Positions 1-8,028 of a stretch of DNA of 36,499 nt are shown here, piece by piece (positions within the stretch are counted from its first letter, which is position 1; each line of letters opens with the position of its first letter). The DNA is from Calothrix membranacea FACHB-236 (GTDB lineage Bacteria > Cyanobacteriota > Cyanobacteriia > Cyanobacteriales > Nostocaceae), in the NCBI RefSeq assembly GCF_014696315.1, contig NZ_JACJPX010000078.1:1-36499 (forward strand). The letters run 5' to 3'. Position numbers and translations under genes: made by a program. The notes under the pieces were generated by a model that did not search any database, had not been told where the DNA came from, and worked only from the letters and a program-made list of their open reading frames with translations.

Positions 1-1026
1 ATAATGCGACGAGCGATTGAGCTTGTAGCTGTAAATAAACCCACAATGCCAGAATTTATTGAGCGATTATGGTCAGAACACCAAGTCAAAGCCATCGTTA
101 GTTATTACAGTCACGGGGCAGTCAGAGGCATTAAATTTGGTATTGATGTCGGCTCAGTTAATGAAGATAACTCCCCTAGACTGCTCTGGAAACAGGGAGG
201 CAATCTCAATAAATACAAATGCTCATTTACCAAACTCCAGACAGAATTAGGTGTAAGCTATGAGCCGCTACGGGATAATGCAGAAATTAAACGCCTAACT
301 TCCTTATTAGAATCAGCCGCAATTCCTAAAAATAATCAGCAAAAAATAGAACAGCAATTATCTCCTAAAGCTATAGATAATCCCGAAATAAACGCCAAAG
401 AATCTTCAGTTATAGCTGAAACTAAAACTCCAGTAACTCAGACACAATCATTAGAGCTATACAGATATTACAGCGGTGAACTAGAAAATGAATTGGTCAC
501 AGACCGAGATAAAAAAGTCGCTCTTAGAGCGCTACAAGACGGAAAAACTGCCCCAGAAGTTGAAGATATATTAAAAGCCAGCCCTGCCTTCTGGAGCCAA
601 GAAGAAGCAAGAGCATTAGTATTAATTGCTGAATCTCAGTTTGTTAAACAGCAACGAGAGATTGAAGCGCAACGACCACAACAACAGCAGTTAAGACAAA
701 AATTATTAGCGATAGCCGTCCCTGTTGGTGTTGAGCTAATCAATCATCTACTCAAGGGAACTGGTAAAGATAGCCTAAGATTTAAACACTCTACTCTGTC
801 AAAACATGGTCGAGAATTAGTATTTACTCATGATGAACGTGGTGAGGTTTTTCGTGTCAACGTCAATCGTAACCAGCAAGGTGAGTTAGAGTATTCCCTA
901 GTGAATATAGGTGAAGTCAAGGAGTCAGATATTGAGACTTGGCAGAAAGCCAAGCAGGTATTGCTTGAATATATAGAACAAGAACGACAGCAGCATAGAA
1001 CCCAAAATAGAGGATTATCCCGGTGA
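1..1026 (+). CDS. Relaxase / mobilisation nuclease, C-terminal part (partial at left edge)
   Basis: The frame is open to the first base, and the ATG at position 4 lies inside a conserved stretch, so this is probably the tail of a longer gene starting outside the window. The first 75 residues (pattern RPTMPEFIERL-like, then VRGIKFGIDVG) resemble the segment that follows the nuclease domain of MobA/VirD2-type relaxases, which nick plasmid DNA at oriT and lead it into the recipient. The catalytic Tyr and His triad would lie upstream and cannot be seen. Residues 110-150 are a polar linker, 210-235 are Gln/Arg-rich and helical, and the end is charged. The role agrees with the coupling-type ATPase at 22674-24554 and the ParA/VirC1-like gene at 35054. 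Family assignment is moderate. Confidence 0.6.
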   Translation: MMRRAIELVAVNKPTMPEFIERLWSEHQVKAIVSYYSHGAVRGIKFGIDVGSVNEDNSPRLLWKQGGNLNKYKCSFTKLQTELGVSYEPLRDNAEIKRLTSLLESAAIPKNNQQKIEQQLSPKAIDNPEINAKESSVIAETKTPVTQTQSLELYRYYSGELENELVTDRDKKVALRALQDGKTAPEVEDILKASPAFWSQEEARALVLIAESQFVKQQREIEAQRPQQQQLRQKLLAIAVPVGVELINHLLKGTGKDSLRFKHSTLSKHGRELVFTHDERGEVFRVNVNRNQQGELEYSLVNIGEVKESDIETWQKAKQVLLEYIEQERQQHRTQNRGLSR

Positions 1027-1241
1027 GTAAGGCTCTTGGAGCATAGGAGGAAAAAGGATAGAAAAGAAGCAACAGTACAAAAGAAACCGAAATAAATGAT
1101 TATTCCTTTAAGGAGAACTCTCTTAGCTCTTGAACTAAGATAATCATGAAAAAAAAACTGGAAAAATAACTCTAAATTTATAAAATTTTAAACGGCTTCT
1201 CCCACCCCTGCTTCCCTAGCACCCATCTCATAAAAAGGGCC

Positions 1242-1369
1242 GCAACTGTCACCGCTGATGCTCAAAATTGCGGTGTCTGCCACTGCCAAACATAGACCTT
1301 AATAGAGTGCCATAATGGGTTGAAGGCAGCGGCAGACACTCCGCTGCGCCGCAATTTTGTGACAGTTGC
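1242..1369. repeat. 128-bp imperfect fold-back repeat
   Basis: The outer arms GCAACTGTCAC (1242-1252) and GTGACAGTTGC (1359-1369) are exact inverted copies. Inner arms at 1263-1287 and 1325-1359 also pair (CAAAATTGCGG then TGTCTGCC on the left); the right arm carries about 10 extra bases. The gap holds no gene. It could be a miniature inverted-repeat element, a transfer origin accessory structure or a structured RNA. Nothing here separates these options. Confidence 0.6.
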
Positions 1370-1417
1370 TCTCATTACTCGTTGGATTTATCAGATTGAA
1401 AATCTTGACATAAACGA

Positions 1418-1448
1418 AACAGCTATTTCAACTAATGAAATAGCTGTT
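1418..1448. terminator. Terminator hairpin after the RND efflux operon
   Basis: A perfect 13-bp stem (AACAGCTATTTCA at 1418-1430 against 1436-1448) has a five-base loop. On the minus strand it lies 36 bases past the RND pump stop codon and is followed by a T-rich tract (TTTCGTTTAT), as expected for a Rho-independent terminator. It could also stop weak read-through on the plus strand. Confidence 0.7.
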
Positions 1449-1484
1449 GAAAAATAATTTAAAGATAGAAACAGGCGACTGTAT

Positions 1485-4400
1485 TTACCAATATTGTGGG
1501 TCGGGATTCAAAGGCAAACTCATTTCATGGTTGGCAGGCTGTTTGGGGATTAAGTATTTGCCAAACTGAGCATAAAGGGCAGGAATCACTAGCAAGGTTA
1601 AGGCTGTAGAGGTAAATAAACCGCCCAAAACGACAATTGCCAATGGTTGCAAAATTTCATTTCCGGCTCCTCTAGAAAGTACCAAAGGTAATGTTCCTAA
1701 TGCTGAAGTCAGCGCCGTCATCAGGATGGCATCAATTCGTTCTAATGAACCTTTGATAATGACATCTTTAGGGTGCATTCCTTGAGCAAATTTGCTGTTG
1801 TAATTGTCAACTAGTAACAAACCATTACGGACAGCGACACCAAACAAGGTAATGAAGCCAACCAGGGAAGCAACTGAAATTACGCCACCTGTAAGCACAA
1901 TAGAAACAATACCACCCACTAGTGCTAGTGGCAGATTGAGCATGATAGCGATGGTAGCGGGAAGGGATTTTACCGAGAAGAACATCAACACTGCGATCGC
2001 AATCGCTGCCAAAATGCTAAATACTAGTAGGTTATTGGTTGCTCGTTGTTCTGATTCAAACTGTCCGCCGTACTGAATAAAGTAGCCATTAGGTAGTTTG
2101 ATTTTTTGTTGAATTTGGGATTGGATTTCACTGACAACGCTACCTAAATCGCGTTCAGCAACGTTTGCCGAAACCACAATCAACCGGGATACATCTTCCC
2201 GATTCACCACATTGGCTCCCATACCATACTCTACTTTGGCAACCTCGCCTAAGGAGATAGTTTTTCCTGTCGGCGTAGTGATGGGAATAGCGCGAATGGC
2301 ATCTAAACTATTACGAGCTTTTTCGGTTAAAGAAATAGAAATATCAATGAGTTGCTGGTTTTCTGCTACTTGCGACACCACACGACCATTTAAGGCAGTT
2401 TCCACAACTTCTGACAACTGCTCCATATTCAATCCATAGGTAGCAGCCGCCGCCCGATTGTAATGAATTTGTACTTGACGAATTGGTAGTTGGGGTTCTA
2501 GCTGCAAGTCTACAATTCCTGCAATCGGCTGCATCACATCTCGTACTTGTTCGCCAATCTGCCGTAGTTCGACTAAATCAGGGCCAAAGATTTTCACTGC
2601 GATCGCACTTCTGACTCCAGATAGCACTTCATCCATACGGTGAGAAATAAATCCACCAATGTTGGAAGCCACACCAGGCAGTTTATTAAACTCCTGCCGC
2701 AATTGTTTGATGCTGGCTTCCCGATTTTGCAACGCGCGATCGCTCAATTCTACATCCACATGGGCCATGCTCACTCCCGCCCCGTCTGCATCTCCTGGCG
2801 CACGTCCGGCGCGGACTTGTACCCACTCATACAAAGGATTATCCTTGAGCGCATTGGAGAATGCCATCCCTGCTCGATTAGTCATCTCTAGGGAAACACC
2901 AGGAAACAAAACCATTGAATTAACCATTGATTTTTCCTGAAATTCGGGAAGAAACACCCGTCCCAAGGAAGGAATAATTGCAAAAGCAGCAACTAAGGCT
3001 GCAAGTGCTACACCTAGAATAATTTGCGGTAATCGCAGCGATAGATTGAGTAGCGGACGATACAATCGCTCTGCCCAGCGCGAAGCGAATGTGTTCTCTT
3101 GAGGCAAGGTGCGATTTGCTAGGAGAATGGCACAGAGGGCAGGAGTTAAGGTCATTGCCACTATTAAAGAAGCTGCAATTGATAGCAAATAAGCTAGCCC
3201 CATTGGTGCAAAAATCCGTCCTTCAACTCCGGTCAAGCTAAAAATTGGTGCAAAGACAACGATGATGATTACCGTTGAGAAAACTACTGCCAACCGCACT
3301 TCCACAAAGGCATCAAAAATTACTTTAAACGGGTGCTTGGGTTGACTCTGAAGTTGATTGCTTCGGAGTCCACGATAGCAATTCTCCATATACACAATTG
3401 AATCATCGACAAACGCACCCAGCGCTACCACCAATCCACCCAGGGTCATAGTGTTGATACCTAAGCCAAAAGCTTTCAGTAACATCACACCAATTAACAA
3501 CGATAAAGGAATCGCCGTTAGGGTAATCATCGCTGTCCGCCAGTTCATCAAAAACAGCAGCATGACTACTGACACAATGATGATGCCTTCCATTAAAGAG
3601 CCACCAACATTGTGAATAGCAATATCAATAAAATTAGCTTGGCGGAAGGTTTGTTTCACCTGCACATCGGCGGGAAACGTGGGTTGCAAAGATTTCACTA
3701 TTGCTTCTACTGCTTTGGTGACGGTGGGAGTATCAACATCTGGTTGCTTGTTGATCATCATCACCACAGCAGGTTGTCCATTAAAACTAGCATCCCCCCG
3801 CTTTGGTGCCGCACCCGTTTGTACATCCGCTACATCTTTGAGCAAAATCGGTTTACCGTCTTGCACCTTCACTACAGATTGCTGCAAATCTGTAACTGAT
3901 TTCACCTGCCCAATACCGCGCACCAATAGTTCTTGACCACCACCAATTAAAAAGCCACCAGGAGCATTAGAATTTGCGCCCTTGGCAGCATTGGTAACTT
4001 CGATCAGTGATACATTGAGCGATCGCAATTTTGCTGGCTCAACTAGCACCTGTTCCTGTCGTTCATCCCCACCGTAAACGGTGACTTGGGTGACTCCCGG
4101 CACAGACAAAATTTGGTTACTCAGGGTGCTATCCACCAGACGGCGCAAATCCATCAGCGAGGTTTTCCCCTGCCCATTCACAGTAAAGGCATACTGTAAA
4201 ATTGTGCCTAATGGCGATGCTAACGGTGAAATTTCCGGTGGATGCACCCCTTCGGGTAACTGATTTGTCACCTGCTGGAGTCGTTCTGTCACTGATTGCC
4301 GCGCTTTATAAATGTCGGCATCTTGGTCAAACACCACCTGCACCATCGACAGCCCGACTTTGGAGGATGATCGCACTGTTGTCACCCCAGGCAAACCATT

Positions 4401-4631
4401 CACCGCGCTTTCAATGGGTACAGTAATTTGTGATTCCACTTCCTCTGGAGCCAGTCCAGTCGCTTCGGTGTGAATATCCACCTGGGGGGGCGCAAATTCA
4501 GGAAACACATCTAAGGGCATTTGGGTAATACTGAAGACTCCCCACAGCGTCACTACAATTGCACCAATCACAATGAGCCAACGCTGGGTAATGGAGCTTT
4601 TAATAATCTGATTAAGAATGGAGTTCAACAT
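1485..4631 (-). CDS. nrsA: Heavy-metal RND efflux pump, CzcA/CusA/NrsA type
   Basis: A 1048-residue inner-membrane proton antiporter of the HME-RND family, which drives metal ions out of the periplasm or cytoplasm through a trimer. It has the family's full length and layout: TM1 near residues 18-36; a large periplasmic loop with the PLDVFPEFAPPQVDI segment; a TM block around 340-540 containing the acidic GAFVDDSIVYMEN segment that relays protons; a second periplasmic loop; and a TM block from about 870. It follows the adaptor-like gene after five bases, so the two form one transcript ending at the hairpin at 1418-1448. The nickel reading rests on the neighbouring His-tailed MFS exporter and two-component pair, which match the Synechocystis nrs set. 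Copper, cobalt or zinc cannot be excluded from this protein alone. Confidence 0.85.
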   Translation of the reverse strand: MLNSILNQIIKSSITQRWLIVIGAIVVTLWGVFSITQMPLDVFPEFAPPQVDIHTEATGLAPEEVESQITVPIESAVNGLPGVTTVRSSSKVGLSMVQVVFDQDADIYKARQSVTERLQQVTNQLPEGVHPPEISPLASPLGTILQYAFTVNGQGKTSLMDLRRLVDSTLSNQILSVPGVTQVTVYGGDERQEQVLVEPAKLRSLNVSLIEVTNAAKGANSNAPGGFLIGGGQELLVRGIGQVKSVTDLQQSVVKVQDGKPILLKDVADVQTGAAPKRGDASFNGQPAVVMMINKQPDVDTPTVTKAVEAIVKSLQPTFPADVQVKQTFRQANFIDIAIHNVGGSLMEGIIIVSVVMLLFLMNWRTAMITLTAIPLSLLIGVMLLKAFGLGINTMTLGGLVVALGAFVDDSIVYMENCYRGLRSNQLQSQPKHPFKVIFDAFVEVRLAVVFSTVIIIVVFAPIFSLTGVEGRIFAPMGLAYLLSIAASLIVAMTLTPALCAILLANRTLPQENTFASRWAERLYRPLLNLSLRLPQIILGVALAALVAAFAIIPSLGRVFLPEFQEKSMVNSMVLFPGVSLEMTNRAGMAFSNALKDNPLYEWVQVRAGRAPGDADGAGVSMAHVDVELSDRALQNREASIKQLRQEFNKLPGVASNIGGFISHRMDEVLSGVRSAIAVKIFGPDLVELRQIGEQVRDVMQPIAGIVDLQLEPQLPIRQVQIHYNRAAAATYGLNMEQLSEVVETALNGRVVSQVAENQQLIDISISLTEKARNSLDAIRAIPITTPTGKTISLGEVAKVEYGMGANVVNREDVSRLIVVSANVAERDLGSVVSEIQSQIQQKIKLPNGYFIQYGGQFESEQRATNNLLVFSILAAIAIAVLMFFSVKSLPATIAIMLNLPLALVGGIVSIVLTGGVISVASLVGFITLFGVAVRNGLLLVDNYNSKFAQGMHPKDVIIKGSLERIDAILMTALTSALGTLPLVLSRGAGNEILQPLAIVVLGGLFTSTALTLLVIPALYAQFGKYLIPKQPANHEMSLPLNPDPQYW

Positions 4632-4636
4632 CTCGA

Positions 4637-5266
4637 TTAAATGTCTCCCTTCTTATCAGAAAAGTCGCCTTTCTTTTTGCGATTGCTAACGATAACAGCG
4701 ATCGCGCCTGCCACTAAGACTGCTCCACCACCAACGGAGGCTAAAATACCCTTTGATACTCCACTGGCTTTTGGGGTGTCATGGCTGTGAGCAGTACCTT
4801 CAGAGTGTGCTTTAGCGTGTTCCGCGTCGGTTTGGGGAGTGGCGATCGCAGTTTGGGTTTTGCGCGATTCGGCATAGAGGGACAAACTACCCTGAGTAAC
4901 AAGCTTTTCCCCAACTGATAATCCTTTTGTCACTTGGATCAGTTCGCCTTTGGTCGCGCCAGTTGTAATTTCCACTGGCTCATAAAAATTTTCATATTGC
5001 ACAAAAACTATCTGTTTCCCGTTGGCATCAACCAGTGCTGTCACCGGAATCATCACAGCAGATCCAGATTTGGCAGAGGAGGCGATCGGCGTGACCACAA
5101 TACCTAACAGTTGATCTGTTTGAGCATTGACTTTCACGCGATTAATACCACCTGTTGCCTGAAATTCATCACCATGCCCAGCGTGAGCAAACACAACTGT
5201 AGGCGCACTGATGGTTAAACTCGCTGCCAGAATGGAACTTACTAGCCCACATAATTTCATGCTCAC
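4637..5266 (-). CDS. Short periplasmic adaptor-like protein of the metal efflux system (NrsB-like)
   Basis: A 209-residue exported or membrane-anchored protein. Residues 1-27 form a signal peptide, followed by HAGHGDEF, a likely metal-binding start of the mature protein. Residues 40-135 match the beta-barrel and membrane-proximal part of CusB/CzcB adaptors (VPVTALVDANGKQIVFV, then VTKGLSVGEKLVTQGSL). A His-containing linker (about 145-170) leads to a TM helix (about 172-193) and a basic tail. Full adaptors are about twice as long and contain an alpha-hairpin and lipoyl domains, absent here. It starts the operon with the RND pump. It may be a reduced adaptor or metal-delivery subunit. The symbol is left blank because the family is broad. 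Confidence 0.7.
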   Translation of the reverse strand: MSMKLCGLVSSILAASLTISAPTVVFAHAGHGDEFQATGGINRVKVNAQTDQLLGIVVTPIASSAKSGSAVMIPVTALVDANGKQIVFVQYENFYEPVEITTGATKGELIQVTKGLSVGEKLVTQGSLSLYAESRKTQTAIATPQTDAEHAKAHSEGTAHSHDTPKASGVSKGILASVGGGAVLVAGAIAVIVSNRKKKGDFSDKKGDI

Positions 5267-5320
5267 TCCTCACAATAGATATTTGGTTACATAAAAGTTC
5301 TTCTTAGTCTGCCAAAGGGC

Positions 5321-5470
5321 AGATGAAATCCAGGTGAAATAGTAAATGTTTTGGTTAATATCAAACTCATGGTTGATTTGCCAAATTAGTGGAAGACGAA
5401 GCGGATTAGGGCTGGCAATCAAGCAAGTCTGATTAGTGAGCGTTATATCGTGGATTGGGTGCTAGAGCGG
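5321..5470 (+). pseudogene. Decayed copy of the response-regulator promoter and 5' end
   Basis: This stretch is recognisably similar to 7961-8117, the leader and first codons of the response regulator. Shared parts include ATGAAATC-N4-GTGAAAT, CTCATGGTTGAT, GGCAATCAAGCAAGTCT, ATTAGTGAG and TATATCGTGGATTGGGT. It has lost about 21 bases after the start and has an in-frame TAG seven codons in, so it cannot encode a receiver domain. It looks like a relic of a duplication or rearrangement of the locus. Confidence 0.75.
5324..5340. promoter_or_regulatory. Putative response-regulator box 1 (11-bp-phased TGAAAT repeat)
   Basis: TGAAAT occurs at 5324-5329 and 5335-5340, spaced one helical turn apart, as in OmpR/PhoB-family binding sites. 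It lies between the divergent adaptor/RND operon (start 5266) and the MFS gene (start 5599). The same pair recurs at 7125-7141 (inverted) and 7964-7980. Confidence 0.5.
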
Positions 5471-5494
5471 CATTCCAACATGGGTAATTATTAG

Positions 5495-5513
5495 ATACCC
5501 CCCTATGGGTTAT
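5495..5513. promoter_or_regulatory. Putative CsoR/RcnR-family (InrS-like) metal-sensor operator
   Basis: ATACCCCCCTATGGGTTAT is an interrupted inverted repeat with a C run facing a G run, 85 bases before the MFS exporter start. CsoR/RcnR-type repressors, including the cyanobacterial nickel sensor InrS that controls nrsD, bind sites of this kind. No such repressor gene is present in the window. The match is by pattern only. Confidence 0.4.
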
Positions 5514-5598
5514 GCTGGAAATTATTTGATAGCAAACTTTTAAAACCTATCCCTCTGACAAACAGGGATAAATTAGCTTTAATAAACATCGACAGACC

Positions 5599-7008
5599 AT
5601 GATTACGAGGTTTCATTTCTTTGCCAGTTTGAGAAACCCTGTTTTTGCGAGACTTTACGCAGCTCAAACCATTAATTTGTTAGGAGATGGGCTGACTTGG
5701 GTAGGTTTGGCTCTGCTAGCTTTTGAGTTAGCTGGAGACCATAGCGCAGCTGTACTTGCTTTGGCGTTGACGTTGCGAATTACTGCATTTGTCTTACTAT
5801 CTCCCTTAGCAGGGGCTTTGGCTGACCGTGTTGACCGCAAATCGGTACTGGTAGGAACACATTGTGTACGGATGGTAATTGTTAGCCTGTTGCCTTTTGT
5901 GACACAAGTTTGGCAAGTGTATGCCCTAATATTTGCGCTTAACGTCTTCAATGCCTTTTTTACGCCAACTTACCAAGCCACTATTCCCCTAGTAACTGGT
6001 AAGAATGATTATGCAGGTGCGATCGCTCTTTCTAGTGCTACTTATCAATTACTTGGTGTACTTGGCCCTGGTATTGCTGGCAGTGTCGCCGCTTTCATCG
6101 GTGCCAGACAAGTTTTCTTTTTGGATGCTGTAACTTTCCTTGTGGCGGCAGTATTGATTTTTACCCTACCTGGTAATTTAAGAGTAGAACCAAATCAACA
6201 GTCGTCAACTACAAGTGGTAGAACCTGGCAAGATATAAAAGACGGTACAAGCCGCCTTTTTAGTGATGCACCTATTCGATACGCACTCTTCATGCAGTTA
6301 GTTGCATCTATTGCTGGAGCAGAGATTTTGGTGAATACCGTTGGCTATGTCCAGGGGACTCTCAAACTAGGAAATGTGCAGTACGGCTGGGTAATGGCTG
6401 CTTTTGGTATTGGTGCAACGCTTTCCGCAGTAGCTTTTGGTGCAATCAGTCAACGTATTAGTAGAAAAAGCTTGGTGTTGTTCGGTGCGGTTTTGATAAC
6501 TTTGTCTTTACTACCTGCTAATTATGCTTCTTTAAGTTTATTGATGATTTTGTGGCTAATGGCTGGTTTTGGACAAAATTGTGTGAATTTACCTACCCAA
6601 ACTTTAATTGCAGAGCGCATTAGCCATGATGCCCAAGGACGTGTATACGGCGCACATTTTGCTTGGAGTCACTTGTGGTGGGCAATTTCCTATCCTCTCG
6701 CTGGGTGGCTAGGAGGCAAATTTCCCGAAGGTGAATTCCTCTATGGCAGCTTTGTTGGTTTGGCACTGTTAGTTGTAGTACAACTTACCCTGAAACCCCC
6801 AGTGGATGAAAATGAACACGTCCATGAAAACATTTGGCACGAACACTTACATATCCACGATGAACATCATCGGCACGATCATCACCAGGGGATACTAGAA
6901 TCCGAACCACATACCCATCCTCATCAACACAGATTAATGCGTCATTCTCATCCCTATTCAGATGATAGCCACCACTCCAGGTATAGGAGCCAGCAATTAG
7001 AAAGTTAA
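5599..7008 (+). CDS. nrsD: MFS metal exporter with His-rich C-terminal tail (NrsD-like)
   Basis: A 469-residue inner-membrane protein of the major facilitator superfamily with about 12 TM helices in residues 10-395 and the DRVDRK loop between TM2 and TM3. The last roughly 65 residues form a cytoplasmic tail with about 19 histidines in HEHLHIHDEHH-like clusters, a hallmark of NrsD/NreB nickel exporters, where the tail binds metal. It stands alone on the plus strand after a 332-base divergent spacer that holds a possible metal-sensor operator and a response-regulator box. Nickel, possibly also cobalt, is the likely substrate by family and context. No clear ribosome binding site precedes the ATG. 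Confidence 0.85.
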   Translation: MITRFHFFASLRNPVFARLYAAQTINLLGDGLTWVGLALLAFELAGDHSAAVLALALTLRITAFVLLSPLAGALADRVDRKSVLVGTHCVRMVIVSLLPFVTQVWQVYALIFALNVFNAFFTPTYQATIPLVTGKNDYAGAIALSSATYQLLGVLGPGIAGSVAAFIGARQVFFLDAVTFLVAAVLIFTLPGNLRVEPNQQSSTTSGRTWQDIKDGTSRLFSDAPIRYALFMQLVASIAGAEILVNTVGYVQGTLKLGNVQYGWVMAAFGIGATLSAVAFGAISQRISRKSLVLFGAVLITLSLLPANYASLSLLMILWLMAGFGQNCVNLPTQTLIAERISHDAQGRVYGAHFAWSHLWWAISYPLAGWLGGKFPEGEFLYGSFVGLALLVVVQLTLKPPVDENEHVHENIWHEHLHIHDEHHRHDHHQGILESEPHTHPHQHRLMRHSHPYSDDSHHSRYRSQQLES

Positions 7009-7124
7009 GCTCTCAATGCGAGGGATTTCGCGGGCATAGAGCATGGGGAAGAAATCCAATGCCCTATGCCCAAAACGGCGGATGGCGAGAGGAACTCCAC
7101 AGAGTTCTAAACATCCTCTCCCGG

Positions 7125-7141
7125 ATTTCATCCAGATTTCA
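7125..7141. promoter_or_regulatory. Putative response-regulator box 2 (inverted orientation)
   Basis: ATTTCA at 7125-7130 and 7136-7141 is the reverse complement of the 11-bp-phased TGAAAT pair seen at 5324 and 7964. It lies between the MFS gene and the unknown membrane protein at 7342. An imperfect inverted repeat (GGGCATAG near 7040 and CTATGCCC near 7067) lies just upstream; the rest of the 333-base spacer shows no gene. Confidence 0.4.
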
Positions 7142-7187
7142 TATACAGCGTGTTAATTTCAGAATTAAATCGAAATAGATTGTGTTA

Positions 7188-7215
7188 TCCCACTGTTCAC
7201 ACAGTGGGAATTTCT
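7188..7215 (+). terminator. Terminator hairpin after the MFS exporter
   Basis: A perfect 9-bp stem TCCCACTGT (7188-7196) / ACAGTGGGA (7201-7209) with a four-base loop is followed by a T-rich ATTTCTTCT. It lies 180 bases after the MFS stop and before the next gene. Confidence 0.65.
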
Positions 7216-7341
7216 TCTAAAAGAGCAATCATTAGGAGAAATCATTAGGAGAAATGACAATTTTCAAGAATGTTTTTAATTTAATTACCAAAAAATAAAT
7301 TTCTCTAAATTAAAATTAGGTAAATCATTTTTAACTACTAT

Positions 7342-7956
7342 ATGCTCAATCATAAAAATATTTTTTGGTTTAATAGTTTATGTTTATTATTAATTATTTT
7401 CTTTATTATTTATAATAAAATATTTGATGTATCAGTTGGAGGGTTGTTCTTACCACCTCCTACCCCATTATATCCAGGTGCAGGATTGTTTACACATGGA
7501 TTCCAAATACTATGTTCTATACCACCTATAGTTTGTGCTTTTAGTTTTACTTTACTAAAAACTATTAAACCTAATAATAGATATAATCAATTTTTTCTTT
7601 ACTCCGCAATTTTAACAGCAGGTTATTTAGTTAATGGAATTTATCGACTCCATATAATTTTTCTGCAATTTGGCATTCCCAAGCTAGTAACTATTTTCTG
7701 CTACACAATTATTGCTAGCTTGTATGGGTTAGCTTTTAGACGACAAATCAAATCAACACCTTACATTCTCCTTATCGCTAGTTTAGTCTTATTATTTATT
7801 GCTATTACAGTAGATTCTCTGCATTTAGAGGGTGATGGAACTCCTAGCTTATTAGAAGGTATTCCTAAATTGTTGAGTGGGCTGAATATCGCGCTTTATT
7901 TTTGGTTTGTCTGTTATCGCGAAGTACTATACTCCTTGCAGTCTGCTAAAAATTGA
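7342..7956 (+). CDS. Unknown six-TM membrane protein
   Basis: I do not recognise this 204-residue protein. It has about six hydrophobic helices (near 8-25, 50-68, 84-104, 110-130, 142-160 and 178-197) with short loops. The first outer loop has a Gly/Pro-rich segment (GGLFLPPPTPLYPGAGLF). There are few charged residues and no metal-binding His or Cys cluster, so a direct metal-transport role is not evident. It is AT-rich compared with its neighbours. It sits between the exporter and the response regulator in the same direction and may be part of the metal module or a later insertion. No good ribosome binding site precedes the ATG. Confidence 0.6.
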   Translation: MLNHKNIFWFNSLCLLLIIFFIIYNKIFDVSVGGLFLPPPTPLYPGAGLFTHGFQILCSIPPIVCAFSFTLLKTIKPNNRYNQFFLYSAILTAGYLVNGIYRLHIIFLQFGIPKLVTIFCYTIIASLYGLAFRRQIKSTPYILLIASLVLLFIAITVDSLHLEGDGTPSLLEGIPKLLSGLNIALYFWFVCYREVLYSLQSAKN

Positions 7957-7963
7957 GGGTAGA

Positions 7964-7980
7964 TGAAATCTATGTGAAAT
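7964..7980. promoter_or_regulatory. Putative response-regulator box 3 (autoregulation)
   Basis: TGAAAT at 7964-7969 and again at 7975-7980, one helical turn apart, lies just upstream of the response-regulator start. This position suits autoregulation of the two-component pair by its own OmpR-type regulator. Confidence 0.5.
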
Positions 7981-8028
7981 TGCAGATGTTTCGGTAAAAT
8001 CAAGCTCATGGTTGATTCCCCAGGAGCG

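Noticed and set aside
1242-1369. Insertion sequence
   Set aside because: No transposase frame lies between the arms, and no target-site duplication was identified.
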